In this document: piece by piece, positions 32,179 to 40,857 of the stretch
How positions within the stretch are numbered: position 1 is the stretch's first letter
How the letters are laid out: each line of letters opens with the position of its first letter
Assembly (NCBI RefSeq): GCF_009905545.1
Contig: NZ_JAAALB010000049.1
Span: forward strand, 1 to 42,445
From: Cellulophaga sp. BC115SP
GTDB taxonomy: Bacteria > Bacteroidota > Bacteroidia > Cytophagales > Spirosomataceae
Length of the DNA: 42,445 nucleotides
Direction: 5' to 3'
The notes under the pieces: generated by a model
What the model saw: the letters and a program-made list of their open reading frames with translations, nothing else
What the model was told of the DNA's origin: nothing
Database searches by the model: none
Translations under genes and position numbers: made by a program

Positions 32179-32540
32179 TATTTTCAACTATTTGAGTAAG
32201 TGGGTATGATTCCAGTGGAGCAAGAAACTATTGAAGATATTGGGTAGTATTATTCACTCGTCTATCGTACAAATACACAAGAAAATGAGAGCTTTCTAGC
32301 GTCCATGTAAGATTCAACAACTATTTTCATAAATTGTATTCGGACTTTCAAGATTTGTTTTTCCACTAGGAGCTGGTATTGTAAATCCATTTGTTACTTT
32401 TTTAGTAAAGCAAGGTCTTCACTTTAGCAGGAACGAAATAGAATTTGTAGAATAATAATTACCAAAGCAAAGACACAGAGTAATATCAAGAAAACAGTTT
32501 GCATTTGGAATTTAAAGATTAAGGGTTGAACAACTATTTC

Positions 32541-32834
32541 TACTTTTTAATCAACCATAGATTTACACCGTATTAATTCCTTCTAAATTACAAACTTCAA
32601 TCTTAACTAGTATTCAGTTAACGGAATGTTATAAAATAGGAGATGAGAGTACTAAATACAACTTATCGGCTGAACCAAATCAATGCACCATACCTATTGA
32701 CACACACTCTTTCAAAATTTCTATTATTCGTTTAAATACTGTTAACCAGCCGTTTACACTCGTTAACGTTAGTGTTAATAAAGATGATTCAAGCGTAAGG
32801 CTCAAAGGTACTGTTCTACTAGTTACAGAATAAC
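32541..32834. other. Intergenic stretch with third GTTWAC cluster
   Basis: No gene is seen. At 32730-32779 a third cluster (GTTTAA, GTTAAC, GTTTAC, GTTAAC, GTTAAT) lies outside the inverted-repeat arm, between it and the parB terminator. A lone GTTAAC also occurs near 32616. Confidence 0.5.
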
Positions 32835-32882
32835 AAAGGATGCGAGTATAAAACTAAAACAGATTTTATACCCGCATCCTTT
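32835..32882 (-). terminator. Terminator hairpin after parAB
   Basis: Arms at 32835-32853 and 32864-32882 pair over 18 of 19 positions around a 10-nt loop. The arms are AAAGGATGCG and GTATAAAA with one mismatch between them. It lies 37 bp past the parB stop on the minus strand, and is best read as the transcriptional end of parA-parB. Confidence 0.75.
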
Positions 32883-32918
32883 CCAACAGCAATACTTGAT
32901 TGGTTTTCCTCTTCTGAA

Positions 32919-33863
32919 TTATATTTTGCTGATGGTTTGTTTGATGTTTTGAATATCTGCAATAAGAGCATCACATTCTTCAGCGGTCGTCAAGTATGAT
33001 TTCAGTACACTAAGTACTTTGTCCTTTGATTGCTTCTCTTTCTTCTCAGGTTTTATGCTATTCGAGCTTACAAGTTGCTGTACCTTTTCTTGGGCAAGAT
33101 TAGCATCTTTAGTTTTTCCAACTTCGATGATATCTGTTTTATTTAAACTAGATTTTCCTTGTAAAACCTCATTTTTTATTTCAGTTGGCAACATTTCCAA
33201 ACCTCTAGCAAAGTCAGCATCTCTTCGGATTGTTTTCTCTCCAACATTAAATTCCTTCGCTAATTGCTCAGACAATTTCTCCTTTTTCCCGTGGTGGTCA
33301 CTTTGACCACTGCGGCCTTCGGGATTCACTTTACCGCCGTGGTAATTCGCTTCAGTTTCTTGTGATTTAAACTTACCTGTTTTATCTCTATTCAATTCCT
33401 GATTCTCACGTTCTTGTTTGAGCGCCAGATATTTCATACCTCGCAAATAGGCCATTTGCTCTACCGATAAGTTACGACGACCGAGTTGGTGGTCAATCAT
33501 AAAATCCTGAGCCTGCTCAAACGTAGGAATCTCGATTAGATTTACTCGAAAATCTAATCCAAATTTCTGGCAAATCTCATGGCGGTTATGCCCATCGATG
33601 AGCACGTAACAAACATCATCAGGGTTCGAAGCCTCAGGGTTAATAGCAGATCGCTTTGTCTCCCATACGATTAGGGGATCTTTGCAACCAAATGCTAAGA
33701 TATTTTGCTCTAATTGTGCTCTTTCATCAGGGGCTAAAGGCGGAATAAACTTTTTAAGTTTTTCGAGCACCACCAATTCCTTTTTGATTCTTTCATCTTG
33801 AGAGTACATAGACTTTGGTAAATCAGCCTTCATCATAGCACTCATAAAGTTATTTTTTGCCAT
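32919..33863 (-). CDS. parB: ParB-family plasmid partition protein
   Basis: A 314-aa protein with the ParB/Srx-like N-terminal domain, recognised from LIDGHNRHEIC near 88-98 and HQLGRRNLS near 124-132. A charged linker follows, and then a helix-turn-helix (KLSEQLAKEFNVGEKTIRRD, near 193-212). The C terminus is lysine-rich. ParB proteins bind a centromere on the plasmid and stimulate ParA. It starts 12 bp after the parA stop, so the two form an operon. The GTTAAC-rich arm immediately downstream is a possible binding site, an inference from position. Confidence 0.88.
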   Translation of the reverse strand: MAKNNFMSAMMKADLPKSMYSQDERIKKELVVLEKLKKFIPPLAPDERAQLEQNILAFGCKDPLIVWETKRSAINPEASNPDDVCYVLIDGHNRHEICQKFGLDFRVNLIEIPTFEQAQDFMIDHQLGRRNLSVEQMAYLRGMKYLALKQERENQELNRDKTGKFKSQETEANYHGGKVNPEGRSGQSDHHGKKEKLSEQLAKEFNVGEKTIRRDADFARGLEMLPTEIKNEVLQGKSSLNKTDIIEVGKTKDANLAQEKVQQLVSSNSIKPEKKEKQSKDKVLSVLKSYLTTAEECDALIADIQNIKQTISKI

Positions 33864-33875
33864 TAAAATCTACTG

Positions 33876-34817
33876 TTAAATTGCCATAAACTCCTTTGCT
33901 AAATCCATATATTGATTTGCTACAACTGATTTAGGTGCATAAGAAAACAGATCTTTCTGTGCTACCTGAGATTGTTGTATGATAGTGGCCCTTTCGATTG
34001 ACACGTTAAAAACAGGAATATGTTTATACTGGTCTTTCACAAAAGTCATCATTTGCTTGTGTACCAACGTGTTAGAAACCATAGTAAAGAGAATTCCTTT
34101 TACAACTAGAGTATTATTTACATGTTGTCTAATTTCATAGATTCTATTGAATAGATTTTCAACCCCATAAAAAGCGTATGCTTCGGGCTGAAGAGGTACT
34201 ATACACATATCCGAAGCCACCAGTGCATTGGTGGTAAAGATGTTGAGAGCAGGAGGACAGTCAATCAAAATATAATCAAACTGCTCATTTATTTGGTTAA
34301 GCTTGTTACGCAATCTTTTTTCATTTCCGATTGAGTTGACCAAATCAGTCTCACAATAAGCCATTTTAATATTAGAAGGGGACAAATAGAAATTCTCTTC
34401 TATCTCAATAATAGGCATATCAATATTGTCCAATATCGCATCAATGACTTGTACCTCTGGTGCGTATTCGCCAAAACATTGTGAGGTATTACCTTGAGAA
34501 TCAAAATCAACAAGAAGCACTTTAAATCCAGAAATTGCGAGAGCCTTCCCGAGATTAATTGTTGTCGTTGTTTTTCCAACACCGCCTTTATGATTAACGA
34601 TAGATATCACTTTTGCTTTTGAAAAAAGCTCGTCTGCATATCCATATTCTCTAAGAATAGGCTCTAAAAGGCTACAGTGTTTTTCATTTAAAGTCAATGC
34701 TCCTTGCAAAGCTTTATATAGCGTCTTCTTTGGTAATGAAGCATCTTTCTCTAGTTGAGATAAATTCAAGGCTGGCTTTTGCCTTATAAATTTGAGGATT
34801 TTGTCAGGAGATATCAT
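33876..34817 (-). CDS. parA: ParA-family partition ATPase with N-terminal HTH
   Basis: A 313-aa ATPase for plasmid segregation. The deviant Walker A KGGVGKTTT lies near 77-85, followed by LLVDFDSQGNTSQ (Walker A') and YILIDCPPALN (Walker B). The first 60 residues form a predicted helix-turn-helix (LNLSQLEKDASLPKKTLYKA), as in type Ia ParA proteins, which repress their own operon. A 20-bp inverted repeat 20 bp upstream of the start codon is a good candidate operator. ParB follows 12 bp downstream. Confidence 0.93.
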   Translation of the reverse strand: MISPDKILKFIRQKPALNLSQLEKDASLPKKTLYKALQGALTLNEKHCSLLEPILREYGYADELFSKAKVISIVNHKGGVGKTTTTINLGKALAISGFKVLLVDFDSQGNTSQCFGEYAPEVQVIDAILDNIDMPIIEIEENFYLSPSNIKMAYCETDLVNSIGNEKRLRNKLNQINEQFDYILIDCPPALNIFTTNALVASDMCIVPLQPEAYAFYGVENLFNRIYEIRQHVNNTLVVKGILFTMVSNTLVHKQMMTFVKDQYKHIPVFNVSIERATIIQQSQVAQKDLFSYAPKSVVANQYMDLAKEFMAI

Positions 34818-34836
34818 AGGAAAAACTTTTAAACAA

Positions 34837-34892
34837 AATAAGATAAAAAAGTATCCTTAATCAAACATAAATGGATATTTTTTTATCTTATT
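34837..34892 (-). promoter_or_regulatory. Inverted repeat upstream of parA, probable operator
   Basis: AATAAGATAAAAAAGTATCC (34837-34856) is repeated in inverse orientation at 34873-34892 with 19 of 20 matches and a 16-nt spacer. Because ParA carries its own helix-turn-helix, autoregulation at this site is a natural reading. Confidence 0.65.
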
Positions 34893-34940
34893 GGTTAGAT
34901 TTTGAGCTATCTATTCAATAATTTTCGATAAGCTCAAGCC

Positions 34941-34955
34941 GTTTCAAGTCCTTAT
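34941..34955 (-). other. Degenerate CRISPR-repeat-like sequence upstream of parA
   Basis: GTTTCAAGTCCTTAT matches the first 14 bases of the array repeat (GTTTCAATCCTTAT) with a single inserted G. On the minus strand it reads ATAAGGACTTGAAAC, so the handle-like end points toward parA, as in a true repeat read leftward. Sequence further upstream matches only weakly. I found no second copy. It may be chance, a repeat scar, or a crRNA-like regulator. Confidence 0.35.
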
Positions 34956-34988
34956 GATTAGTTCCGTAAATGTATTGTGATTGATATC

Positions 34989-35690
34989 TTCCAAAAAAGT
35001 CGCATAATGCTAGTTGATTTGGTTGTAAGGCGACTTTTTTGGAAGATATTCAGAAAGCTAAATATTCGACCTAAAAAACATATAAATACCTGATTATAAG
35101 ATATTTAAATAATGATAAATATGTATAATTAAAGGCTAAGGCGACTTTTTTGGAAAATGGCTATTTAATCATTTTCCAAAAAATGACCTATATCTGATTG
35201 ATGTTCAATCAATAAATGCTTGTAAAAATGTTATGCGACTTTTTTTGTAAAGGTCTATTAACGTATGAAATTGCTAAAATAAGTGAATCATTAAGGTTAT
35301 TTGTGCTGATTTTTACTTAAAAAATGCCGTAAGGCGACTTTTTTGGAAGCCCCGCAATGTAAAAATTTATTCATAAAGTATTTAAAAACAAAAGAGTCTA
35401 TGATTATGCGACTTTTTTGGAAATGAGTCCTAATACTAAATTTGTAGATATGTATAACAGAATTGTTGTGCGATTTGGATAAAAAATAGATAAAAACTAT
35501 TATTTTTAGTAATCTTTTCTTGATTTATATATTTATCATATTTATTTGATTGATTTAGGGACTCATAACTTGCTTAAAATCAGTCATTTACAAACCGTAA
35601 GGCGACTTTTTTGGAGAATAAGGCGACTTTTTTGGAAATTCACAACCTCGTAAGGCGACTTTTTTGGAAGCTAAGGCGACTTTTTTGGAA
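34989..35690 (+). repeat. Iteron-type replication origin
   Basis: The 18-bp iteron AAGGCGACTTTTTTGGAA recurs upstream of the Rep gene. Copies lie at 35027, 35138, 35331, 35599 (last base changed), 35620, 35652 and 35673. There is a close variant at 35406 and a partial one near 35233. An inverted copy at 34989-35005 faces the one at 35027. The last four are clustered with 21-32 bp between starts and end 11 bp before the rep start codon. AT-rich DNA lies between the distal copies. This is the expected layout of a Rep_3 plasmid origin with Rep autoregulation. Confidence 0.92.
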
Positions 35691-35701
35691 AATTTGAGCT
35701 G

Positions 35702-36724
35702 ATGAAAAAAATAGAAATAAACATAGAATCTATCGAGGAAAAATATCTCGAACATCCTTACACCCCAAACCGAAAAGACAATTACCTTCCTAATCAAATG
35801 GTAATCAGCAATACTCAATTTACAAGAGTAGAGCAAAGACTGTTTGAATATTTCATCAATCAAATTAATTACAATACCATCAATATCAACCATGGTGTTT
35901 CTGTTAAGATACCGATTACCACGGTGAGAGAAACCATTAAGCCTGAACAAATCTTGGCTGTAACTAAATCGATGGCTCAAAAAGTGATGACGTTTTTCGA
36001 TTTATCAAACGCCAATCATATTGAGTATGAGCATATTCCTTTGTTTTCGAGCATTAGCTACAACAAAAATAATTCAGGAATGCTAGAATTTAGATCAAAT
36101 GCTCAGTTATCTCCCTATCTCGCGAGCCTTGGTAGCCAATATACTCGTTACGATTTTCAAACAATTCTAGAATTTAAGTCTATTTATTCTACCCTAATGT
36201 ACAAACTTATCAAATTACATTTGGGACAGAACAGAACAACTTTCATGTATAGCATTCAGGAACTTCGTAAATTACTACAAGTTGATGTAAGCAAATATAA
36301 TAACCTGAACGACTTTAAACGAAAAGTGCTCGAGCCAGCAAAAAAGGAATTAAAAGAAACGAGCGGAGTACCTATTGAATTTGAATATGAAAACTTTGGG
36401 AACAAACAGCGTAACGTTACACATATTCAGTTTAAGGTCATTACAGCGCTTGAATTAAGCAAAATTGATAAGCAAGATTTTCTGGCTGCCGTTCAGGTTA
36501 ATCCTAAAGGGGTATATGAAAAGGTTGAAGAAATCATTGATACCAAATACAATTTCAAACTAAATCACCGAGAGAAAATACTGAGTAGTAGTGTGCTCAT
36601 TGATAAATTCATTTCACTGCATATAGAGTTTGAAAATGGATTGCATGCAAATGTCAAGAATCAGTCGGCTTATATTTTAGCCTGTTTGGATTTAGTCAAA
36701 AAAAAAGAGCCTCGAAAAAAATAG
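35702..36724 (+). CDS. Rep_3-family plasmid replication initiator (RepB-like)
   Basis: A 340-aa initiator that binds iterons and opens the origin. The first winged-helix domain has NQMVISNTQFTRVEQRLFEY and the hydrophobic IPITTVRETI region. The second has MYSIQELRKLLQVDVSKYNN followed by DFKRKVLEPAKKELKE, the most typical Rep_3 signature. The iteron array ends 11 bp before the ATG, so Rep binding there should also repress its own promoter. It is divergent from parAB and ends at a clear hairpin terminator. Confidence 0.92.
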   Translation: MKKIEINIESIEEKYLEHPYTPNRKDNYLPNQMVISNTQFTRVEQRLFEYFINQINYNTININHGVSVKIPITTVRETIKPEQILAVTKSMAQKVMTFFDLSNANHIEYEHIPLFSSISYNKNNSGMLEFRSNAQLSPYLASLGSQYTRYDFQTILEFKSIYSTLMYKLIKLHLGQNRTTFMYSIQELRKLLQVDVSKYNNLNDFKRKVLEPAKKELKETSGVPIEFEYENFGNKQRNVTHIQFKVITALELSKIDKQDFLAAVQVNPKGVYEKVEEIIDTKYNFKLNHREKILSSSVLIDKFISLHIEFENGLHANVKNQSAYILACLDLVKKKEPRKK

Positions 36725-36733
36725 AATAACAAG

Positions 36734-36768
36734 AATGACACTAACTTCTCTAAGCTAGTGTCATTTTT
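36734..36768 (+). terminator. Terminator after rep
   Basis: AATGACACTAACTT and its near complement form a 14-bp stem with one mismatch around loop CTCT (36734-36765), followed by a T run. It sits between the convergent rep and ATPase genes and probably serves both. Confidence 0.8.
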
Positions 36769-36770
36769 GT

Positions 36771-37952
36771 TTATTGGCTATTAGTCAATTCCTTCATGAG
36801 ATTACTCAGTGGTGTTGCCATAACCCCATCAGCAAAAGGGAACTGTTCCTTGCCAGGATATACGACGTATCGTTTTGTTGCTTTAATATCCTCACAACCT
36901 AAATAAAATCCTTTAGAAATCTTTGGAGCACTCGATCGTTTCACTTCAATAGCATATCGTTCTTGATTACTCAGCTCAACAACTAAATCTATTTCTGCAC
37001 CTGCTGAAGTTCTGTAAAACCAAGTTGTTGTTCCTTGAGGTAAACAAGAAATGATATTTTCAATTACAAAACCTTCCCAACTTGGCCCAACCACTGGATG
37101 ACTCAATAGGTCTTCTAAAGAATTTAGATTAAGGAGCGCATGCGTTAGTCCACTGTCCCGAATATACACTTTAGGGGTTTTCACCAATCGCTTACCCACA
37201 TTCCCAGACCAAGGATAAATGGTTCTTACAAGAAATAAATCCTCTAAAAGCTCGATGTAGCGTTTTACGGTGGGAATTGTAATTCCCAAACTTGCACCTA
37301 ATTGGGCCGTATTTAATTGACTTCCTTGTGTATGAGCAAGCATAGTCCATAATCTTCTCAAGGATATGGCAGGTATTCGACTTCCAAATTGTGGTACATC
37401 TCGTTCTAGATAAGTAAGAATAAAATTTTGTCTCCATCTAAAGCTACCTGCATCGCTTTTAGCCAAAAAACTATCAGGAAATCCACCTCTAAGCCAAAGT
37501 GCCTCTATATCCGAATAGTTTGAGTCTTCTATTTCGAGCACATTCAAACCTGAAAGTTGCTGATAGGCGATTCTACCAGCTAAAGATTCAGAAGATTGTT
37601 TTAGTAACTCCAAAGAAGCAGACCCTAGAATTAAAAACTGACAAGTTCTAAATCCAGCTCTACGTCTACGGTCGATTACCCCACGTAACACAGCAAATAA
37701 TTCAGGCGTTCGTTGTATTTCATCAAGGATGATTAGTTTTCCTTGATGTAATTCAAAATACGCTTCTGGATCAGAAAGTTTGGCCAAATCTGCCGTACTT
37801 TCTAAATCCATATAAATTGCTTCAGGCATAAGCGTACTTGCGATTTCTTCTGCTAGGGTTGTTTTACCCACTTGACGAGGACCAAGAATACTCACAGCAG
37901 GAAACTCCTTTAACAATTCTATAATATTCAATTGATTCCGTCTCTTTATCAT
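36771..37952 (-). CDS. AAA ATPase with DUF4143 domain
   Basis: A 393-aa protein of the widespread AAA_14/DUF4143 family, whose role is unknown and which is often found on mobile DNA. Walker A is GPRQVGKTTL near 24-33 and Walker B is LIILDEIQR near 73-81. LGSASLELLKQSSESLAGR near 110-128 matches the sensor region. The C-terminal half has the DUF4143 helix-turn-helix (SLGITIPTVKRYIELLEDLF) and the nuclease-like AEIDLVVEL ... YAIEVKRSS segment, resembling a PD-(D/E)XK core. A palindrome overlaps the start codon region and may be an operator. Confidence 0.9.
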   Translation of the reverse strand: MIKRRNQLNIIELLKEFPAVSILGPRQVGKTTLAEEIASTLMPEAIYMDLESTADLAKLSDPEAYFELHQGKLIILDEIQRTPELFAVLRGVIDRRRRAGFRTCQFLILGSASLELLKQSSESLAGRIAYQQLSGLNVLEIEDSNYSDIEALWLRGGFPDSFLAKSDAGSFRWRQNFILTYLERDVPQFGSRIPAISLRRLWTMLAHTQGSQLNTAQLGASLGITIPTVKRYIELLEDLFLVRTIYPWSGNVGKRLVKTPKVYIRDSGLTHALLNLNSLEDLLSHPVVGPSWEGFVIENIISCLPQGTTTWFYRTSAGAEIDLVVELSNQERYAIEVKRSSAPKISKGFYLGCEDIKATKRYVVYPGKEQFPFADGVMATPLSNLMKELTNSQ

Positions 37953-37991
37953 CCTTGTAATTACAAAATTGTATTTTAGATTTACAAGGAT
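37951..37991 (-). promoter_or_regulatory. Inverted repeats at the ATPase gene start
   Basis: ATCCTTGTAA (37951-37960) is inverted at 37982-37991, and TTGTAATTACAA at 37955-37966 is a perfect palindrome. They overlap the start codon and the expected promoter, so self-repression or folding of the 5' mRNA end is possible. Confidence 0.45.
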
Positions 37992-38181
37992 AAAATTAAC
38001 AATAAATTTGATAATAAATACACATATTGCGTTAAAACATGTTTCTGAGCACAGCAGGGCGAAGAATTGTGCAGAGTTCCTGTTAGCAGCAAATTATCAC
38101 AAAATTCAAGCACTTATATTTAGAAGAGGTAGGAAGTTATAACTGAAGTCATCTTGATTTATGTGGAGTTATGAAAAAATA

Positions 38182-38230
38182 AAAAAGGTTGCTGATACTT
38201 GTTTTGCGAACTATACCAAGCAACCTTTTT
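38182..38230. terminator. Hairpin beside the IS5-like remnant
   Basis: AAAAAGGTTGC (38182-38192) pairs with GCAACCTTTTT (38220-38230) around a 27-nt loop. The A and T runs suit bidirectional termination. It directly precedes the transposase remnant and may be part of the original element end. Confidence 0.45.
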
Positions 38231-38745
38231 ATATACTACGTACTGATCAAAGATATAATAGAATTAGAAATAATTGGTTACTTACCTGAAAGAAAACGAT
38301 GTTTTAAGCCACAAGCTCCTTTTAATGAGATTGTTAATTGTATTATTATTTATAAATTAAAGACTGGCAACCGCATTGGGGTATTCGATGGCATTTATTC
38401 CCTGTCGAAAGCTTATTTGGCACTCGTGATCTTCACTACAAAACTGTTTTCGGAGATTATCACCGTTGGTATAAGAAAGGTTTTTGGAAAAAGTGTTGGA
38501 TAGAGCTTTAAAAAAATACAAGTCTTCTTTCGGCCTTTCATTAGTAAATTTAGATGGAAGTCATTTGTCATGTATTCGAGGTGGTAAAGAATTTGCTTAT
38601 CAAGGCACAAAGAAGAGAAAAACCACCAATATACTTTACTTGACTGATAAACAATGACTTGTGTTATCTATGCCAACGCCAGTTGTAGGTAATTATAACT
38701 ATTTATTTAATATTGAGTAGACGTTTGAAGAATTTACTAGCATAT
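38231..38745 (+). pseudogene. IS5-like transposase remnant
   Basis: Three frames carry successive pieces of one transposase: YYVLIKDIIELEIIGYLPER, then RWHLFPVESLFGTRDLHYKT, then VNLDGSHLSCIRGGKEFAYQ followed by KKRKTTNILYLTDKQ. The first catalytic Asp is in NLDGSH. Two frameshifts, an internal TGA and a TAG, and a missing C-terminal half show it is long dead. The fragment ends at the truncated 3' end of the neighbouring reductase gene. I place it in the IS5 group from these motifs. Confidence 0.8.
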
Positions 38746-39492
38746 TAGAGAACGGTTCGCTGCTGCTTTCGGATGCTCCATTGCCAAAATGTGTATTGTT
38801 GCTACATCTCGTACATCAACAACTCCCATTGTAAAATTAGGACTTTCGGTTGTTGTTCCATTCAATATGCCCGTAACAGCAATATCTAGTGTAGCAGAAC
38901 TAATATCGCCAATTACAGGGCCAAAAATACCTACTGGATTAATAACGGTTAGTTCTAAGCCTTTTCCTTCGTTTTCTATAAAATCCCAAGCTGCTTTTTC
39001 TGATAGAGTTTTAGATTTGATATAGGCAGGAAGCTGAACGTTGGCATCTGTCCAATCATCTTCCGTAAAAATATGGTCTTTAGGATTGATACTATAACCA
39101 ACAGCAGCGAAAGACGACGTAAGCACCACGCGTTTTACCCCAGCATTTTTGGCAGCCCTCAGCACCCGTAAAGCTCCGTCTCGGGCTGGTATAATAAGTT
39201 CATTCTCATCGATAGGATTTTGGGCTGGAAAAGGCGACGCTACATGCAATACGTAGGTTACATCTTTCATTGCTTCTGTCCATCCTGTATCGTTTGTGAG
39301 GTCTGCTTCATAAAAAGACAAACGGCTAAAATCATCGATTCCGCCGTCTTTCAAGGCTGCAATAATACTTTCTTTTTTGGTTAATGAGCGAATGGTGGTA
39401 TTGACAGAAAAGCCTTTCTGCAATAATTGTAAAATGCAGTGGATATCCACAAAACCAGTGCCTCCAGTTACTAATACTGTTTGATTGTTCAT
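38737..39492 (-). pseudogene. Truncated NAD(P)-dependent epimerase / dihydroflavonol-reductase-like SDR
   Basis: The 251-aa product is an extended short-chain dehydrogenase. Present are the Rossmann start VLVTGGTGFVDIH, LHVASPFP, catalytic TSS (near 125) and YIKSK (Tyr-xxx-Lys). The family is normally about 330-350 aa, so roughly a quarter is missing. The frame stops inside the IS5-like remnant just after HPKAAANRSLIC. The third glycine of the cofactor loop (GxxGxxG) is replaced by Asp. Both defects suggest a decaying gene, although folding of the N-terminal part is still conceivable. Confidence 0.8.
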
Positions 39493-39717
39493 GCTGATTG
39501 TTTTAAATTAACAATGCAAAGTTTGCCATTAAAACAGCATGACATTTTGTTGTGAAGGTCAAATTTTCTTTGTTGTAAGGGTCAGAGAGTAAGATTATTT
39601 TTTACAGGTTAATACTCTTGAGCATTCAGAGGAGAAAAACTAACTCTTGGCACACATTTAAACTACTTTAATCGCTGTCTTTGTGGAAGTACCATTCTGA
39701 CAACATAAAATCAATTT
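39493..39717. other. Upstream region of SDR remnant, no gene
   Basis: AT-rich sequence between the SDR start and the right inverted-repeat arm. No promoter or regulator site could be called with confidence. Confidence 0.4.
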
Positions 39718-40614
39718 AAAGATATGTGTTCAGTCCTTTATCTTTAAATTCCAAATGCAAACTGTTTTATTGATATTACTTTGTGTCTTTGCTTTGGTAA
39801 TTATTATTTTACAAATTCTATTTCATCCCAGCTAAGATGAACACCTTGCTGTAACAACTAGATTTACAATACCAGCTCCTAGTGGAAAATAAAGCTTGAA
39901 AGTCCGAATACAATTTATGAAAATAGTTGTTGAATCTTACATGGACGCTATATAGCTCTTATTTTCTTTTGTATCTGTGCAATAGACGAGTGAATAATCC
40001 TACCTTCAAGAGTTTCTGGCTCCACTGGAATCATACCCCTTACTCAAATAGTTGAAAATAGTGTAAATGCAGCTAACCTGTCGTTTACAGGCGTTAATAG
40101 TTATGTTACGCTTTTAACAACCAAAGTTTCCTCAAAAGTCAGAACCTGTAGTAAGAAAATGGAAGAGTATCTTATCCCTTATCCCAAATTTAAAAACTTT
40201 AATAGTAGGGTATTCATCTTGCATGAAACTCACTCCTCCTAAACATCTATTGTCACAGTTCGATGATATAATTGTAGGTATTCTCTCAAATTTTACGACA
40301 CAATTGCATGGTTGTTCGTACCCTCTGAATCTAAAGAATGCTTAACGTTAACGGCGTTAACGCCACTGTTAACGCGTGTAAACGCTTGGTTAACAGCGTT
40401 AACAATAATTTATTCAAATATTGAATAGGGGGTGGGGGTATGCGGATAGAAAACTCTTAGGAATGTACCAAGAGTGTTAGCGTTTCATGACAATCTGCTT
40501 AAAATATTGGTAGGCTAGTGATGCAATAATCTCAATAGCTGATAACAATTAAACTAATATTTATCACCAAGTATAAAGGAAACGTGTATGTGCTCCCTTT
40601 ATCTTGAATCGAGA
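39718..40614 (-). repeat. Long inverted repeat, right arm (non-coding)
   Basis: This is the reverse-complement partner of 31607-32540. It keeps the same order of conserved blocks and two GTTWAC clusters (40062-40110 and 40342-40403). It lacks about a dozen bases of the left arm (near 31866-31877), so the 27-bp palindrome there is only partly formed here. Unequal divergence along the arm, with the box clusters among the best kept parts, hints at selection on those sites. Confidence 0.85.
40342..40403. promoter_or_regulatory. GTTWAC box cluster in right arm
   Basis: Five GTTAAC and one GTAAAC occur within 62 bp, in the mirror order of 31815-31898. Like the left cluster it is a candidate protein-binding array. 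Confidence 0.55.
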
Positions 40615-40857
40615 AATTTCATAACATGCTTCAATTCTAAACTTAATAAGCCTAGTCCTGTAAAATACTTCTTAGTTATCAAATCTTCTCGATTATCTAC
40701 TGATAGGATAGGTCACTATGACCGTTTACTCAATTTCTGGGTGCTCTCGATACTTATTCACAAAAATTCAGTCTCTAAAATGTATAAGTGACAAAAAGAA
40801 ATATTTATTTTTGTTTATTGAGTTTTATACTTTATTTATTATGTTTAGCTTGCTATT
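40615..40857. other. Intergenic stretch before lipoprotein gene
   Basis: No supported gene. The 67-codon frame at 40588-40791 straddles the arm boundary and shows no family resemblance. The last 60 bp are very AT-rich and probably hold the promoter of the lipoprotein gene, but no -33/-7 pair fits well. Confidence 0.4.

Larger units (their letters stand above)
31607..32540 (+). repeat. Long inverted repeat, left arm (non-coding)
   Basis: This stretch aligns over about 0.9 kb with the reverse complement of 39718-40614, with many substitutions and small indels. Shared blocks include GATGAATACCCTACTATTAA, CTTACTACAGGTTCTGACTT, CATGTAAGATTCAACAACTA and CACTAGGAGCTGGTATTGTA. No ORF of useful length exists in either arm, and the matches are not spaced like codons. 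The arm carries two clusters of GTTAAC/GTTTAC boxes (31815-31898 and 32142-32178), one ending in a perfect 27-bp palindrome. Lying beside parB, it may be a centromere, an origin component or an old mobile-element end. Confidence 0.85.

Noticed and set aside
35588-35980. 130-aa minus-strand frame upstream of and inside rep
   Set aside because: It is built from complementary iterons (SPKKSPY repeats) and the antisense of rep, with no family resemblance.
38189-38503. 104-aa intact plus-strand gene
   Set aside because: Only its first half matches a transposase; the rest is the wrong frame after a frameshift, so it is part of a pseudogene.
40588-40791. 67-aa gene beside the lipoprotein
   Set aside because: It straddles the end of the non-coding inverted-repeat arm and has no recognisable motif.
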